A stretch of 45,646 bases of DNA, from the NCBI GenBank assembly GCA_017524665.1, contig JAFXVF010000001.1, forward strand, positions 1 through 45,646, in the 5' to 3' direction. Made by a program: the position numbers and the translations under genes. Origin of the DNA: Clostridia bacterium. Its GTDB lineage: Bacteria; Bacillota; Clostridia; TANB77; CAG-508. Under the pieces are notes generated by a model. The model made no database searches and had not been told where the DNA came from. It saw only the letters and a list, made by a program, of their open reading frames with translations. Positions 28,167-36,640 of the stretch are shown piece by piece (positions within the stretch are counted from its first letter, which is position 1; each line of letters begins with the position of its first letter).

Positions 28167-28796
28167 CTATAATGACTTATAAAAATTACAAAAAGAATTT
28201 ATTGGACATTTATTACACTTAGGGCTTCTTGCTGTACAACAATTTCTGCCATGCCACATGAACAAATGATTTACATCTTTTAAATACTCATTAGGTATTT
28301 TTTTTATCAAATCTTGTTCTATTTTTTCAGGCTCTTTTTTGTTAGATAATCCAATTCTATTTGCTAATCTTTTAGCGTGAGTGTCTACCGCAACTCCACA
28401 TGGTATTCCAAAAGCTTCTAACATTATTACATTAGCACTTTTCCTACCAACTCCTGGCAGAGACACAAGATCTTCCATATTTTCTGGAACTTTTCCATTG
28501 AATTCATCTAATATTTTTTGACTACATAGCTTGATATTTTTTGCTTTGTTTTTATAAAACCCACAAGGATGTATCAGGTTTTCTAATTCATTTATATCTA
28601 TTTTTACAAAATCTTCTGGCGTATTATATTTTTTAAAAATGCTTGGAGTAACTTTATTTACTCTTTCATCAGTGCATTGTGCGGAAAGCATAACTGCAAC
28701 AAGCATTTCAAATGGTGTAGTAAAGTCTAAGCTACACTTTGCATCTGGATACGCTTTTCTAAGTATTTCAATCATTTCAACATTTTTATTTTCCAT
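28167..28796 (-). CDS. nth: Endonuclease III
   Basis: 209 aa DNA glycosylase/AP lyase. Seen: the helix-hairpin-helix LPGVGRKSANV with the catalytic lysine (about 110-120), catalytic aspartate in VDTHAKRL (about 138), and the [4Fe-4S] ligands with exact spacing C-X6-C-X2-C-X5-C at the C-terminus (about 187-203). Known: it removes oxidised pyrimidines and nicks the backbone in base-excision repair. Single-gene unit on the minus strand, with AAAGGTGATT upstream as ribosome site and an AT-rich promoter region shared with the divergent small peptide gene. Confidence 0.96.
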   Translation of the reverse strand: MENKNVEMIEILRKAYPDAKCSLDFTTPFEMLVAVMLSAQCTDERVNKVTPSIFKKYNTPEDFVKIDINELENLIHPCGFYKNKAKNIKLCSQKILDEFNGKVPENMEDLVSLPGVGRKSANVIMLEAFGIPCGVAVDTHAKRLANRIGLSNKKEPEKIEQDLIKKIPNEYLKDVNHLFMWHGRNCCTARSPKCNKCPINSFCNFYKSL

Positions 28797-28856
28797 TTAT
28801 AAATCACCTTTTTTACATAATTTAATATAATGTATTAAAAGAGGAGGTAATAGTTT

Positions 28857-29006
28857 ATGTTTAGACTACTGAAAAAAACGTGTGCAGTATGTATGATAGG
28901 TTTAGGGCTTGGAGTCTTACTTGTAGTATTACTTCCATTTACTGGTTGGCTTTTTATTGTTGGGGCTACACTTGTAGCAGTCGGAATTATTAATTTGTTT
29001 TGCTAA
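28857..29006 (+). CDS. Small membrane peptide (49 aa) upstream of spoVM
   Basis: ATG at 28857, about ten bases after GAGGAGG. The product begins MFRLLKKTCAVCMIGLGLGV: a basic start, then two hydrophobic helices (about 10-27 and 29-47) separated by a Pro-Phe-Thr-Gly turn, with cysteines at 9, 12 and 49. Its stop codon overlaps the AAAGGAG ribosome site of the SpoVM-like gene, so the two are translationally coupled. No family recognised. The coupling suggests a role in sporulation, but that is inference. Confidence 0.7.
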   Translation: MFRLLKKTCAVCMIGLGLGVLLVVLLPFTGWLFIVGATLVAVGIINLFC

Positions 29007-29020
29007 AGGAGTTGAGTATT

Positions 29021-29095
29021 ATGACGGTTGTAGTTAAAAAAGTACCAAGATTTTTACGTGGTTTTGTAAAACTTATTTTTGGCATTAAGAATTAA
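29021..29095 (+). CDS. spoVM: SpoVM-like amphipathic peptide (24 aa)
   Basis: MTVVVKKVPRFLRGFVKLIF plus a GIKN tail. It aligns with B. subtilis SpoVM (26 aa) over the pattern K-[LV]-P-[KR]-F-L-x-G-[IF]-V-[RK]-x-[MI]-[LF]-G, with the conserved proline and the amphipathic helix. Known: SpoVM recognises the curved forespore membrane and anchors the SpoIVA coat basement layer. The ATG at 29021 is nine bases after AAAGGAG. Synteny strongly supports it: in Bacillus spoVM lies between the prkC-rpe genes and rpmB, exactly as here. It indicates a spore-forming ancestry and probably a spore-former. Confidence 0.85.
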   Translation: MTVVVKKVPRFLRGFVKLIFGIKN

Positions 29096-29110
29096 ATCTA
29101 CATAAGCAAA

Positions 29111-29132
29111 AAAGCGACCTCTTGGTCGCTTT
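29111..29132. terminator. Bidirectional terminator between spoVM and rpmB
   Basis: AAAGCGACC-TCTT-GGTCGCTTT forms a 9-bp hairpin between the two convergent genes; T runs on each side are short. Confidence 0.75.
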
Positions 29133-29139
29133 AATAATC

Positions 29140-29337
29140 TTAAGCTTTATTTACTTTTCCTGAACGTAAACATTTAGCACAAACCTTAATTTTTTTAGGT
29201 TGACCATCTACAACAGTTTTAACTGTTCTAAGGTTTGGTTTAAAAGTTCTTGTGGTTCTTTTACTAATATGTGAACGAGTAATACTTAATTGATTTCCGA
29301 AATTAACACTTTTATCACAAATTTCGCATTTTGCCAT
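29140..29337 (-). CDS. rpmB: 50S ribosomal protein L28
   Basis: 65 aa, with the zinc-binding pairs CEIC (residues 4-7) and CAKC (about 53-56), i.e. the C-plus form. Starts MAKCEICDKSVNFGN behind AGGAGGT. L28 is a large-subunit protein. A possible promoter on the minus strand is TTGTTT, 17 bases, TAAACT at about 29411-29383. Opposite orientation to spoVM and recG is as in Bacillus, though yloU-yloV-sdaA genes found there between rpmB and recG are missing. Confidence 0.96.
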   Translation of the reverse strand: MAKCEICDKSVNFGNQLSITRSHISKRTTRTFKPNLRTVKTVVDGQPKKIKVCAKCLRSGKVNKA

Positions 29338-29428
29338 TTTAAATGCACCTCCTACACGAATTCTAATTACGACTGTCTTTTAGTTTATCACAAACACGCA
29401 AAAAAAACAAGACTTTTTCTAAAATTTG

Positions 29429-29683
29429 TTTATACAGAAATTTTTATTATAGTTTTTTTTAGCTTGTCCAACTATATCTATGATTTTGAAAAATTGCGAA
29501 TGGAGCGAATTGGAGCTAGGCATTGTAAGTGCCTTTTCGCAGCGCCCTCACGTCGCAGGTCGTGAGATTCCCTACTCGAATTCACTAACAATGCCTAGCT
29601 CCAATTCGCTCCATTCGCAATTTTTCAAAATCATAATATAGTTTCCCAAGCAATAGAAAGAAACGAAAAAATTTCTGTATAAA
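29429..29683. repeat. ~255-nt imperfect palindromic element
   Basis: The inner arms, 29472-29526 and 29588-29641, are reverse complements except for one bulged base. Imperfect pairing continues outward through GCTTG (29462-29466 with 29649-29653) to TTTATACAGAAATTTTT on the left and its complement ending at 29683. The 61-base centre contains a CTCACG/CGTGAG hairpin. The core is GC-richer than its surroundings. It fills the rpmB-recG gap, and no coding frame in it looks real. It may be a MITE-type element or a very long hairpin RNA. Confidence 0.8.
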
Positions 29684-29690
29684 AAAATTA

Positions 29691-29719
29691 TTGCTGTAAA
29701 ATAAAAAATATGATATAAA
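29691..29719 (+). promoter_or_regulatory. recG promoter
   Basis: TTGCTG (29691-29696), a 17-base spacer and TATAAA (29714-29719) just outside the palindrome. The predicted start falls within about ten bases of the first codon, so the leader is very short. Confidence 0.5.
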
Positions 29720-29736
29720 ATAACCGGGTGAGAATA

Positions 29737-31784
29737 TTGGATGAACTAAACAAATCAGTTCAATATGTAAAAGGTGTAGGACCTGCTAAAGTAAAGTTCT
29801 TAGAGAAATTGCGGGATAAAAACTGTTGAAGATTTAATAACTCATTTTCCAAGAGATTATGAAGACAGAAGCAAGCCTCGCAATATAGAAGATTTAACAG
29901 ATGGTGAAGAAGGTCTAATTAAAGCTATTTGCGTTTCAAGAATTAATAATATAAGAATAAGAAACGGAAAAACTATGCAAAAGCTTATAGTTGGTGATGA
30001 AACCGGTCAATGCGTAATAACATGGTTTAATCAGCCATACCTAAGAGATGTATTTAAATTAGGAGAAACCTACTTTTTTTATGGTAAGGCAAGCGTTAAG
30101 CTTGGCAGAATTGATATGACAAGCCCTGTATATGATTCTGAAAAAACAAAGAAAAATACAGGCAGGATCATTCCGCTTTATCCATCAACATATGGGCTTT
30201 CGCAAAATACAATTAGAACCATAATAGGTAATGGTCTAAATAGTATAAAGCAATTAGATGAAACCTTGCCAGAAAATATATTAAAAGAAAAAAATCTAAT
30301 GGATATAAATAATGCAATACACCAGATCCATTTTCCAGATGATTTTGATAACTTTAAAAAAGCACGTACAAGACTTGCGTTTGAAGAACTCCTTTGCATG
30401 CAGCTTGCGTTATTTAGCCTAAAGAACCAATACAAAAAAGATGAAGAAGGAATAAGATTTCCAAAAAGTGTTAAGATGTCAGATGTTATATTTGATTTAC
30501 CATTTAAGCTTACAAAAGCACAAACGAAAGTGTTAGAAGAAATAGACAATGACATGGAAGGCAAGAAACCAATGAATAGATTACTTCAGGGAGACGTTGG
30601 TTCACGGAAAAACAATAGTAAGCTTAATTGCTGCATATAAAGCAGTAAAAAGTGGATACCAAGCTGCAATAATGGTACCAACTGCAATCCTTGCACAACA
30701 ACACTTAGAAACATTTAAGAAATTTTTAGAAAAATATGATATTAAAGTAGAATTACTAATTAGCAGTATCCCAAAAAAGAAAAAAGAAGAGATACTTGAA
30801 AAGCTAGCTTCAGGAGAAATTGATATAATAGTTGGAACTCATAGCTTACTTGAAGAAAATGTAACTTTTAATAAACTTGGATTTGTTGTTACAGACGAAC
30901 AACACAGGTTTGGTGTAAGGCAAAGAAGCACAATAGTTTCAAAAGGCAATAATCCTGATGTATTAGTAATGACTGCAACTCCAATTCCACGTACTCTTGC
31001 ATTAATTCTATATGGAGATCTTGATATTTCAATTATAGATGAATTACCTCCAAACAGAAAGAAAATAGAAACATATGCTGTTACAAAACAACTTGAAGCA
31101 AGAGTTAACAATTTTATAGAAAAACAGATTAAAGAAGGCAGACAAGCATATGTTGTATGTCCTTTAGTTGAAGAAAATGAAGAAATAAATGCACAGTCTG
31201 TAATGGAAATGGCAGAGAAGTACAAAAATGAAATATTTCCTAATTATAGAGTTGAATATTTACACGGAAAAATGAAGCCTAAAGAAAAAGAAGCAATTAT
31301 GGCAGAATTTAAAGATGGTAAAATACAAATTCTTGTATCTACTACTGTAATAGAAGTTGGAGTTGATGTGCCAAACGCAACTATAATGGTAGTTGAAAAT
31401 GCTGAAAGATTTGGACTTGCACAATTGCACCAATTAAGAGGAAGAGTAGGACGTGGAGAAGCTCAATCATATTGTATTTTGAAGTACCAGGGAAATAGCA
31501 GTGTAATAAAACAAAGAATGAAAGTAATGCAAGACACAAATGATGGATTTATTATTTCAGAAAAAGATTTGGAATTAAGAGGAACTGGAGAATTTTTTGG
31601 AACGAAACAACATGGACTTCCAGAATTTAAAATTGCAAATTTATTTACAGACATGGAAATGCTAAAAGAAGCACAAAGCTTAGCTTGTAAGATAACTGAT
31701 TCAGATGCATTATTAGAAAAGAAAGAAAACGCATTACTAAAGCAAATGGTAGATAAAAAGTTTGGAAGCAGAATTGAAATATAA
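29737..31784 (+). CDS. recG: ATP-dependent DNA helicase RecG, two +1 shifts at CGG (29812 and 30605)
   Basis: Start taken as TTG 29737 behind GGTGAG; in-frame GTG 29728 is possible. Frame 1 reads VQYVKGVGPAKVKFLEKL, then CGG at 29812-29814; skipping C29812 gives GIKTVEDLITHFPRDY, the expected RecG wedge start. The frame then runs to GDVGS and meets a second CGG (30605-30607); skipping C30605 gives GDVGSGKTIVSL, the Walker A motif. DEQHRFG, TATPIPRT and the QLHQLRGRVGRG motif follow. Joined as 29737-29811, 29813-30604 and 30606-31784 the protein is 681 aa, normal for RecG. Known: it remodels stalled replication forks and Holliday junctions. Two independent shifts in one otherwise well-conserved gene argue against ordinary decay. 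Confidence 0.92.
29812..29814 (+). other. CGG +1 frameshift site 4 (recG, first)
   Basis: Zero frame TTG-CGG-GAT; needed frame TTG-(C)-GGG-ATA, giving KLGIKTV. Confidence 0.86.
30605..30607 (+). other. CGG +1 frameshift site 5 (recG, second)
   Basis: Zero frame TCA-CGG-AAA; needed frame TCA-(C)-GGA-AAA, giving the P-loop GSGKT. Confidence 0.88.
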
Positions 31785-31802
31785 TAAATAGGAGGAACAA
31801 TT

Positions 31803-32645
31803 ATGGCTGTTATTATAGATGGCAAAGAATTGGCAAGAAAAATAAGAGAGAATTTAAAAGAAGAAGTTGACGAACTAAAAGCAAAAGGTATGGCTCCAAG
31901 ACTTGCTGTCATTTTAGTTGGAGATGACAGTGCATCAAAGATTTATGTGAAAAATAAAAGTAAGGCATGTGAAGAAATAGGAATAGAATTTGAAGAATTC
32001 ATACTTGATGAAAATATTCAAATGGATGAACTAAAAAAACTTATTAATAACTTAAATGCAAGAAAAGACATAAGTGGGATTTTATTACAATGCCCATTAC
32101 CAAAACATTTGGATGTAAATGATGCCTTAAAAACTATTATTCCAGAAAAAGATGTAGATGGATTTAATCCACTAAATGTTGGAAAGCTTTCGCTAGGTCA
32201 GGACACATTTGTATCTTGCACACCTTTTGGAATAGTAAAAATACTTGAAGAATACAACATACCAATTCAAGGTAAACACGTTGTTATTCTTGGAAGAAGT
32301 AACATAGTTGGAAAACCACTTATACAATGTATGTTACAGAAGAATGCAACAGTTACAGTTTGCCATTCAAAGACAGAAAATATAGAAGAATATACAAAGC
32401 AAGCAGATATACTTATTGTTGCAATTGGAAAGCCAAAGTTTGTAAAGAAAGATATGGTAAAGCCAGGAGCAACAGTAATTGATGTTGGAATAAACAGAGG
32501 AGAAGATGGAAAGCTTTGTGGAGATGTAGATTTTGAGGCAGTACAAGATGTGGCAAGTTATATAACGCCAGTGCCAGGTGGTGTAGGACCAATGACAATT
32601 GCAATGCTTATGAACAATATTGTAAAAGCAGCAAAAGAAAAATAA
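31803..32645 (+). CDS. folD: Bifunctional methylenetetrahydrofolate dehydrogenase/cyclohydrolase FolD
   Basis: 280 aa, full length. Seen: the catalytic lysine region YVKNKSKACEEIG (about 51-63), GILLQCPLP, DVDGFNP, the NADP loop GRSNIVGKP (about 165-173) and the terminal PVPGGVGPMT. Known: it converts 5,10-methylene-THF to 10-formyl-THF for purine and fMet synthesis. It starts 18 bases after recG behind AGGAGG and is likely in one transcript with it. Confidence 0.97.
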   Translation: MAVIIDGKELARKIRENLKEEVDELKAKGMAPRLAVILVGDDSASKIYVKNKSKACEEIGIEFEEFILDENIQMDELKKLINNLNARKDISGILLQCPLPKHLDVNDALKTIIPEKDVDGFNPLNVGKLSLGQDTFVSCTPFGIVKILEEYNIPIQGKHVVILGRSNIVGKPLIQCMLQKNATVTVCHSKTENIEEYTKQADILIVAIGKPKFVKKDMVKPGATVIDVGINRGEDGKLCGDVDFEAVQDVASYITPVPGGVGPMTIAMLMNNIVKAAKEK

Positions 32646-32653
32646 TTAACGAT

Positions 32654-32682
32654 AAGGCAAAGAAGTTGTGCTTCTTTGCCTT
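32654..32682 (+). terminator. 12-bp hairpin after folD
   Basis: AAGGCAAAGAAG pairs perfectly with CTTCTTTGCCTT around a 5-base loop. The T tract after it is poor, so termination may be partial. Confidence 0.6.
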
Positions 32683-32776
32683 ACTTGATATATTTACAAA
32701 AACAATATATAATAAATCACAATCTGGGGGCAAAGGGTTAAGCTTATATAGGGAGAGCTTAATATAAGGAGAAAAA

Positions 32777-33631
32777 TTGAACGAAGAATTAGCGTGGTAT
32801 GCAATTTCAAAGGTGAATGAAATCTCATACAAACAAATTGAGGACTTATTAAAATTATGCCAAAAGCCTCAGAAAATTTTTAAATTATCAAAAGAAAAAT
32901 TAATTAATTTCAAATTAAATGAACAACAATGCAAACAGATTTTAGAAACGAAATTTAACGAATTAATTTTGGAGCAAGAAAAGCTAAAACAAGATGGAAT
33001 TAAATTTATTACAAAAGATGACAAACTTTATCCGGAGAATCTTAAAAACATATTTGATCCTCCATATTGGATATATATAAAAGGAAATGCGCAAACTCTA
33101 AACAAAAGATCAGTAGCAATTATTGGTAGCAGAAACTGTAGCAAATATGGAGAAAACGTATCTAAAAGAATTGCATATTATTTAGCAAAACAAGATATTT
33201 GTGTTGTAAGCGGCTTGGCTAGAGGAATTGATACAAAAGCCCACGAAGGGTGTGTCATAGGAAATGGAACTACAATTGCAGTTCTCGGCTCAGGATTAAA
33301 TAACATATATCCACAAGAAAATATTCCTTTATATAGCAAAATTATAGAAAAAGGTGGGGCTATTATTTCAGAATATCCTATGGATGAAAAACCAAGCCCC
33401 GAGAATTTTCCAAAGAGAAACAGAATTATAAGTGGACTTAGCGAAAAAATTATTGTTGTAGAAGCGGGAAAAAGAAGCGGCACATTCATAACAGTTGATT
33501 TTGCATTAGAACAAGGAAAAGAAATATATGCTGTACCAGGAAATATAACAAGTATTAATTCAGCAGGAACTAATAACCTTATAAAAGAAGGGGCAATCCC
33601 CCTTACGGATTTAGGCGATTTGGAATTTTAA
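32777..33631 (+). CDS. dprA: DNA-processing protein DprA
   Basis: 284 aa from TTG 32777 behind AAGGAG. Seen: an N-terminal helical part (about 1-70), then the Rossmann-like DprA domain with AIIGSRNCSKYG, VVSGLARGIDTKAHEG, FPKRNRIISGLS and the EAGKRSGTF motif. The C-terminal winged-helix domain found in longer homologues is absent; the protein ends soon after the core. Known: DprA loads RecA on single-stranded DNA during natural transformation. The rest of a competence locus is not in the window. Confidence 0.95.
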   Translation: MNEELAWYAISKVNEISYKQIEDLLKLCQKPQKIFKLSKEKLINFKLNEQQCKQILETKFNELILEQEKLKQDGIKFITKDDKLYPENLKNIFDPPYWIYIKGNAQTLNKRSVAIIGSRNCSKYGENVSKRIAYYLAKQDICVVSGLARGIDTKAHEGCVIGNGTTIAVLGSGLNNIYPQENIPLYSKIIEKGGAIISEYPMDEKPSPENFPKRNRIISGLSEKIIVVEAGKRSGTFITVDFALEQGKEIYAVPGNITSINSAGTNNLIKEGAIPLTDLGDLEF

Positions 33632-33740
33632 AATTTACAAATGAAAAGGTATTTTAAAAAAAACACTTTATCTTTTATTTAAAATGTAATATAATAGGAT
33701 AGCAATTTAAAAACTGAAGATAGTATTTAATGAAAAAAGG

Positions 33741-33776
33741 AGGAAACGCTAGGGAAAAGCTAACGTTTACTGTGCT
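33741..33776 (+). promoter_or_regulatory. Ribosome site separated from the PBP start by a hairpin
   Basis: The only AGGAGG (about 33741-33746) is 30 bases before the ATG at 33777. Between them AAACG-C-TAG can pair with CTA-A-CGTTT (about 33747-33771); if formed, the stem would bring the ribosome site to a workable distance. No alternative in-frame start lies nearer. A TATAAT at 33690-33695 is the likely minus 10. Confidence 0.45.
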
Positions 33777-36620
33777 ATGAAGAATAAAAAGAAGAAACAA
33801 GTTGCATACAAAAACACTAACAACAATAAAGCCAAAAACAAAAACTACAAAAAAAAGAACAACCAATATGTTCCTTCAATACAAAGTGACTTAGAGAAAA
33901 CACAAAAATATAATTTAAAAAATGTAAAAGGTAAAGCAAAGAAAGAGAAAAAATCAAAGAAAAAACATCCTAAATTAAGATTATTTATAAAAATAGTTTT
34001 AATCCTATTTGTCCTTTCAATTTTAATTATAGGTGGTATTTTTGCTGGCTATATTTCTGGCTTCTTTGGAGATGACTTTATGCTTACTGAAGAAGAATTA
34101 AAAGTAAGCAATTTAAATACAGAAATATATGATGTAAATGGTGTGCTTATACAAACTCTAAGTGGTGACGAAAGCAGAAAATGGATTGACATTGGTGATA
34201 TGGCACCATATCTTCCTGAAGCATTTGTAGCAATAGAAGACGAAAGATTTTATGAACATCAAGGTGTTGACATTAAAAGAACAATTGCTGCAACAGCTAA
34301 ATATATATTAAGCAAAGTAGGTATTGGTTCATCAAGTTACGGTGGAAGTACAATTACACAACAATTAGTAAAGAACCTTACCAAGGAAAATGAGAAAGAA
34401 GCAACAAGAAAAATAAAAGAAATGGCAAGAGCATACAACCTGGAAAAAAAGCTTTCAAAACAACAAATACTTGAACTTTATTTAAACCTAATCTTTTTAG
34501 GAGGACAATCATACGGAGTTGAAATGGGTTCACAATATTATTTCAGCAAGAGTGCAAAAGATTTATCACTTGCTGAGTGTGCGTTCCTTGCAGGAATAAA
34601 CAATGCTCCAAGCATATATGAACCATTTAGTGAAGAACAAGATGAAATAGACTTTATAAAAAATAGAACAAAAACTGTATTAGGCAAAATGAAAGAACTT
34701 GGCAAAATTAATTCAGAAGAAGAATATAATGCCGCAGTTGAAGAAGTAAATAATGGACTTGCATTTAAAAAAGGAGATGCAATTCAAAACGTTTACTCAT
34801 ATCATACAGATGCAGCGATTGATCAGATTTTGAAACAATTAGCAGAGGAAAATCCTGATTGGTCTGATGTTCGTGTAAAACAATATTTGTATGGCGGTGG
34901 CTTAAAAATCTATACTACTCAAAATAGTTATGTACAAAGTGTAGTAGAGATAGAAATGGCCAAACCAGAATACCAAAAACCATCTAGAGAAATAGACGGA
35001 GCGGTTTCTCAGGCAGCTATGGTTATTATTGACCATGGATGTGGATATGTAATTGCTGCTGTTGGTGGAACTGGTGTTAAGACTGTTTCTAGAGGATATA
35101 ATTTTGCAACTATGGAACCAAAACAAACAGGTTCTTCAATGAAACCTATTTCAGTTATAGCACCTGCTATACAAAACGGAGTTATTACTGCAGGTTCAGT
35201 TTATGATGACGTTTTAACCAAATTCCCTGGCAATAGTTATGGATGGCCAAAGAACTATGATGGAAGATATTATGGACTTTCAACTGTAAGACAACAAATT
35301 GAAATATCTCACAACATTGTTCCAGTAAGAATATTAAATGAAATGGGAATAGATAAATCAATAGAATTTATGAGAAGTGTTGGAATTTCAACACTTAATG
35401 AAAAAGATGAAAAAAGCTTGGCAATAGCTCTTGGCGGCCTAGATGTGGGAATAACTCCACTAGAAATGGCAGGAGCATATGCTGCAATTGCTAATGATGG
35501 TGAATACATTACTCCAACATTCTATACAAAGGTGGAAGATTCGGAAGGCAAAGTAGTTCTTGAGCCTAAACAAGAAAGAAGAAGAGTAATGTCAGAAGAA
35601 AATGCATATATAGTTAAAAGCATTTTAACACAGCCAGTTATTTCTGGAACTGCAACAAACTGCAGAATTCCAGGAATGGATGTTGGAGCAAAAACAGGAA
35701 CAACTGATGGCGACAAAGATAGATGGTTATGCGGATTTACACCATATTGCACTGGAGTTGTATGGTTTGGATATAAATACAGTGAAACTGTATACGGCTT
35801 TAATGGAGCAAATCCTGCTGGAAGAATTTGGGCAAGTGTAATGAAGACAACTCATGAAAGTTTGCCTAATGCAAAATTTGAAAAGCCAAATAATATAACA
35901 TATTCGACAATTTGCAAAGATTCAGGTCTAATAGCAACTGATTTATGTTCGCAAGACCAAAGAGGAAGCAGAGTATATACTGAAGTATATGTAAAGGGTA
36001 CTACACCATCGCAAAGATGTAACTGCCATGTTCAATTAAGAGTATGTGGAACAGAAGGCAATTACAAACTTGCAAATGAATATTGCCCAGATGCAAAAGA
36101 TGTAGTATTTATAACAAGAGAGAACAGCGAGAACAATACAGAGTGGCAAAGAGCTATGGACGCAGAATATATGGCTCCTACAGAGACATGTACAGAGCAT
36201 CAAAAACCACCTGAGCCAAAGCCAACACCTGCAAATAACACAACTAAAAATACTACAACAAAAGCAAATACAACAAATCAAACAGGTAAAAACACAACAA
36301 CAAAAGCAAATACTACATCTAATACTGCAGTAACAAATACAACTACTAATGAAATAACAAACACAACAACTAATGCAATAACCAATTCTGCAACGACTGA
36401 TCCTGCAACAAAAACAGGAGAAGAGCAAACAACAAATAAACCAACGGAAACAAAGCCAGACACAAAAGAAAGTTCAACATCAGCTGATACTAAAAAAGAT
36501 GAAGAGACGAGCAAGCCAGATGAAACTAAAGAAACTTCTAAACCTAAAGAAGAAACAACTAGTACGACTGAAACACCGGATGTTACAAGCTTGCTAACAA
36601 ATAACACTAAAAGCGAGTAA
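33777..36620 (+). CDS. Class A penicillin-binding protein (PBP1a type)
   Basis: 947 aa. Seen: a very basic Lys/Asn-rich cytoplasmic head (1-75), one transmembrane helix (about 78-102), a GT51 transglycosylase domain with EDERFYEHQGVD and GGSTITQQLVKN (about 150-320), and a transpeptidase domain with the SxxK serine in TGSSMKP, SHN and the KTG motif in GAKTGTTDG (about 410-720). A Cys-containing region follows, then a long Thr/Asn/Lys-rich low-complexity tail (about 820-947) outside the cell. Known: it polymerises and cross-links peptidoglycan. It is followed at 20 bases by the FemAB-type gene, making a wall-synthesis cluster. Confidence 0.95.
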   Translation: MKNKKKKQVAYKNTNNNKAKNKNYKKKNNQYVPSIQSDLEKTQKYNLKNVKGKAKKEKKSKKKHPKLRLFIKIVLILFVLSILIIGGIFAGYISGFFGDDFMLTEEELKVSNLNTEIYDVNGVLIQTLSGDESRKWIDIGDMAPYLPEAFVAIEDERFYEHQGVDIKRTIAATAKYILSKVGIGSSSYGGSTITQQLVKNLTKENEKEATRKIKEMARAYNLEKKLSKQQILELYLNLIFLGGQSYGVEMGSQYYFSKSAKDLSLAECAFLAGINNAPSIYEPFSEEQDEIDFIKNRTKTVLGKMKELGKINSEEEYNAAVEEVNNGLAFKKGDAIQNVYSYHTDAAIDQILKQLAEENPDWSDVRVKQYLYGGGLKIYTTQNSYVQSVVEIEMAKPEYQKPSREIDGAVSQAAMVIIDHGCGYVIAAVGGTGVKTVSRGYNFATMEPKQTGSSMKPISVIAPAIQNGVITAGSVYDDVLTKFPGNSYGWPKNYDGRYYGLSTVRQQIEISHNIVPVRILNEMGIDKSIEFMRSVGISTLNEKDEKSLAIALGGLDVGITPLEMAGAYAAIANDGEYITPTFYTKVEDSEGKVVLEPKQERRRVMSEENAYIVKSILTQPVISGTATNCRIPGMDVGAKTGTTDGDKDRWLCGFTPYCTGVVWFGYKYSETVYGFNGANPAGRIWASVMKTTHESLPNAKFEKPNNITYSTICKDSGLIATDLCSQDQRGSRVYTEVYVKGTTPSQRCNCHVQLRVCGTEGNYKLANEYCPDAKDVVFITRENSENNTEWQRAMDAEYMAPTETCTEHQKPPEPKPTPANNTTKNTTTKANTTNQTGKNTTTKANTTSNTAVTNTTTNEITNTTTNAITNSATTDPATKTGEEQTTNKPTETKPDTKESSTSADTKKDEETSKPDETKETSKPKEETTSTTETPDVTSLLTNNTKSE

Positions 36621-36640
36621 ATAAAAACAAGGAGAGACCA

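Noticed and set aside
36200..36620. Minus-strand open frames opposite the PBP tail and other low-complexity regions
   Set aside because: They are Cys/Ile/Val-rich shadows of the Thr/Asn/Lys repeat tail, without ribosome sites.
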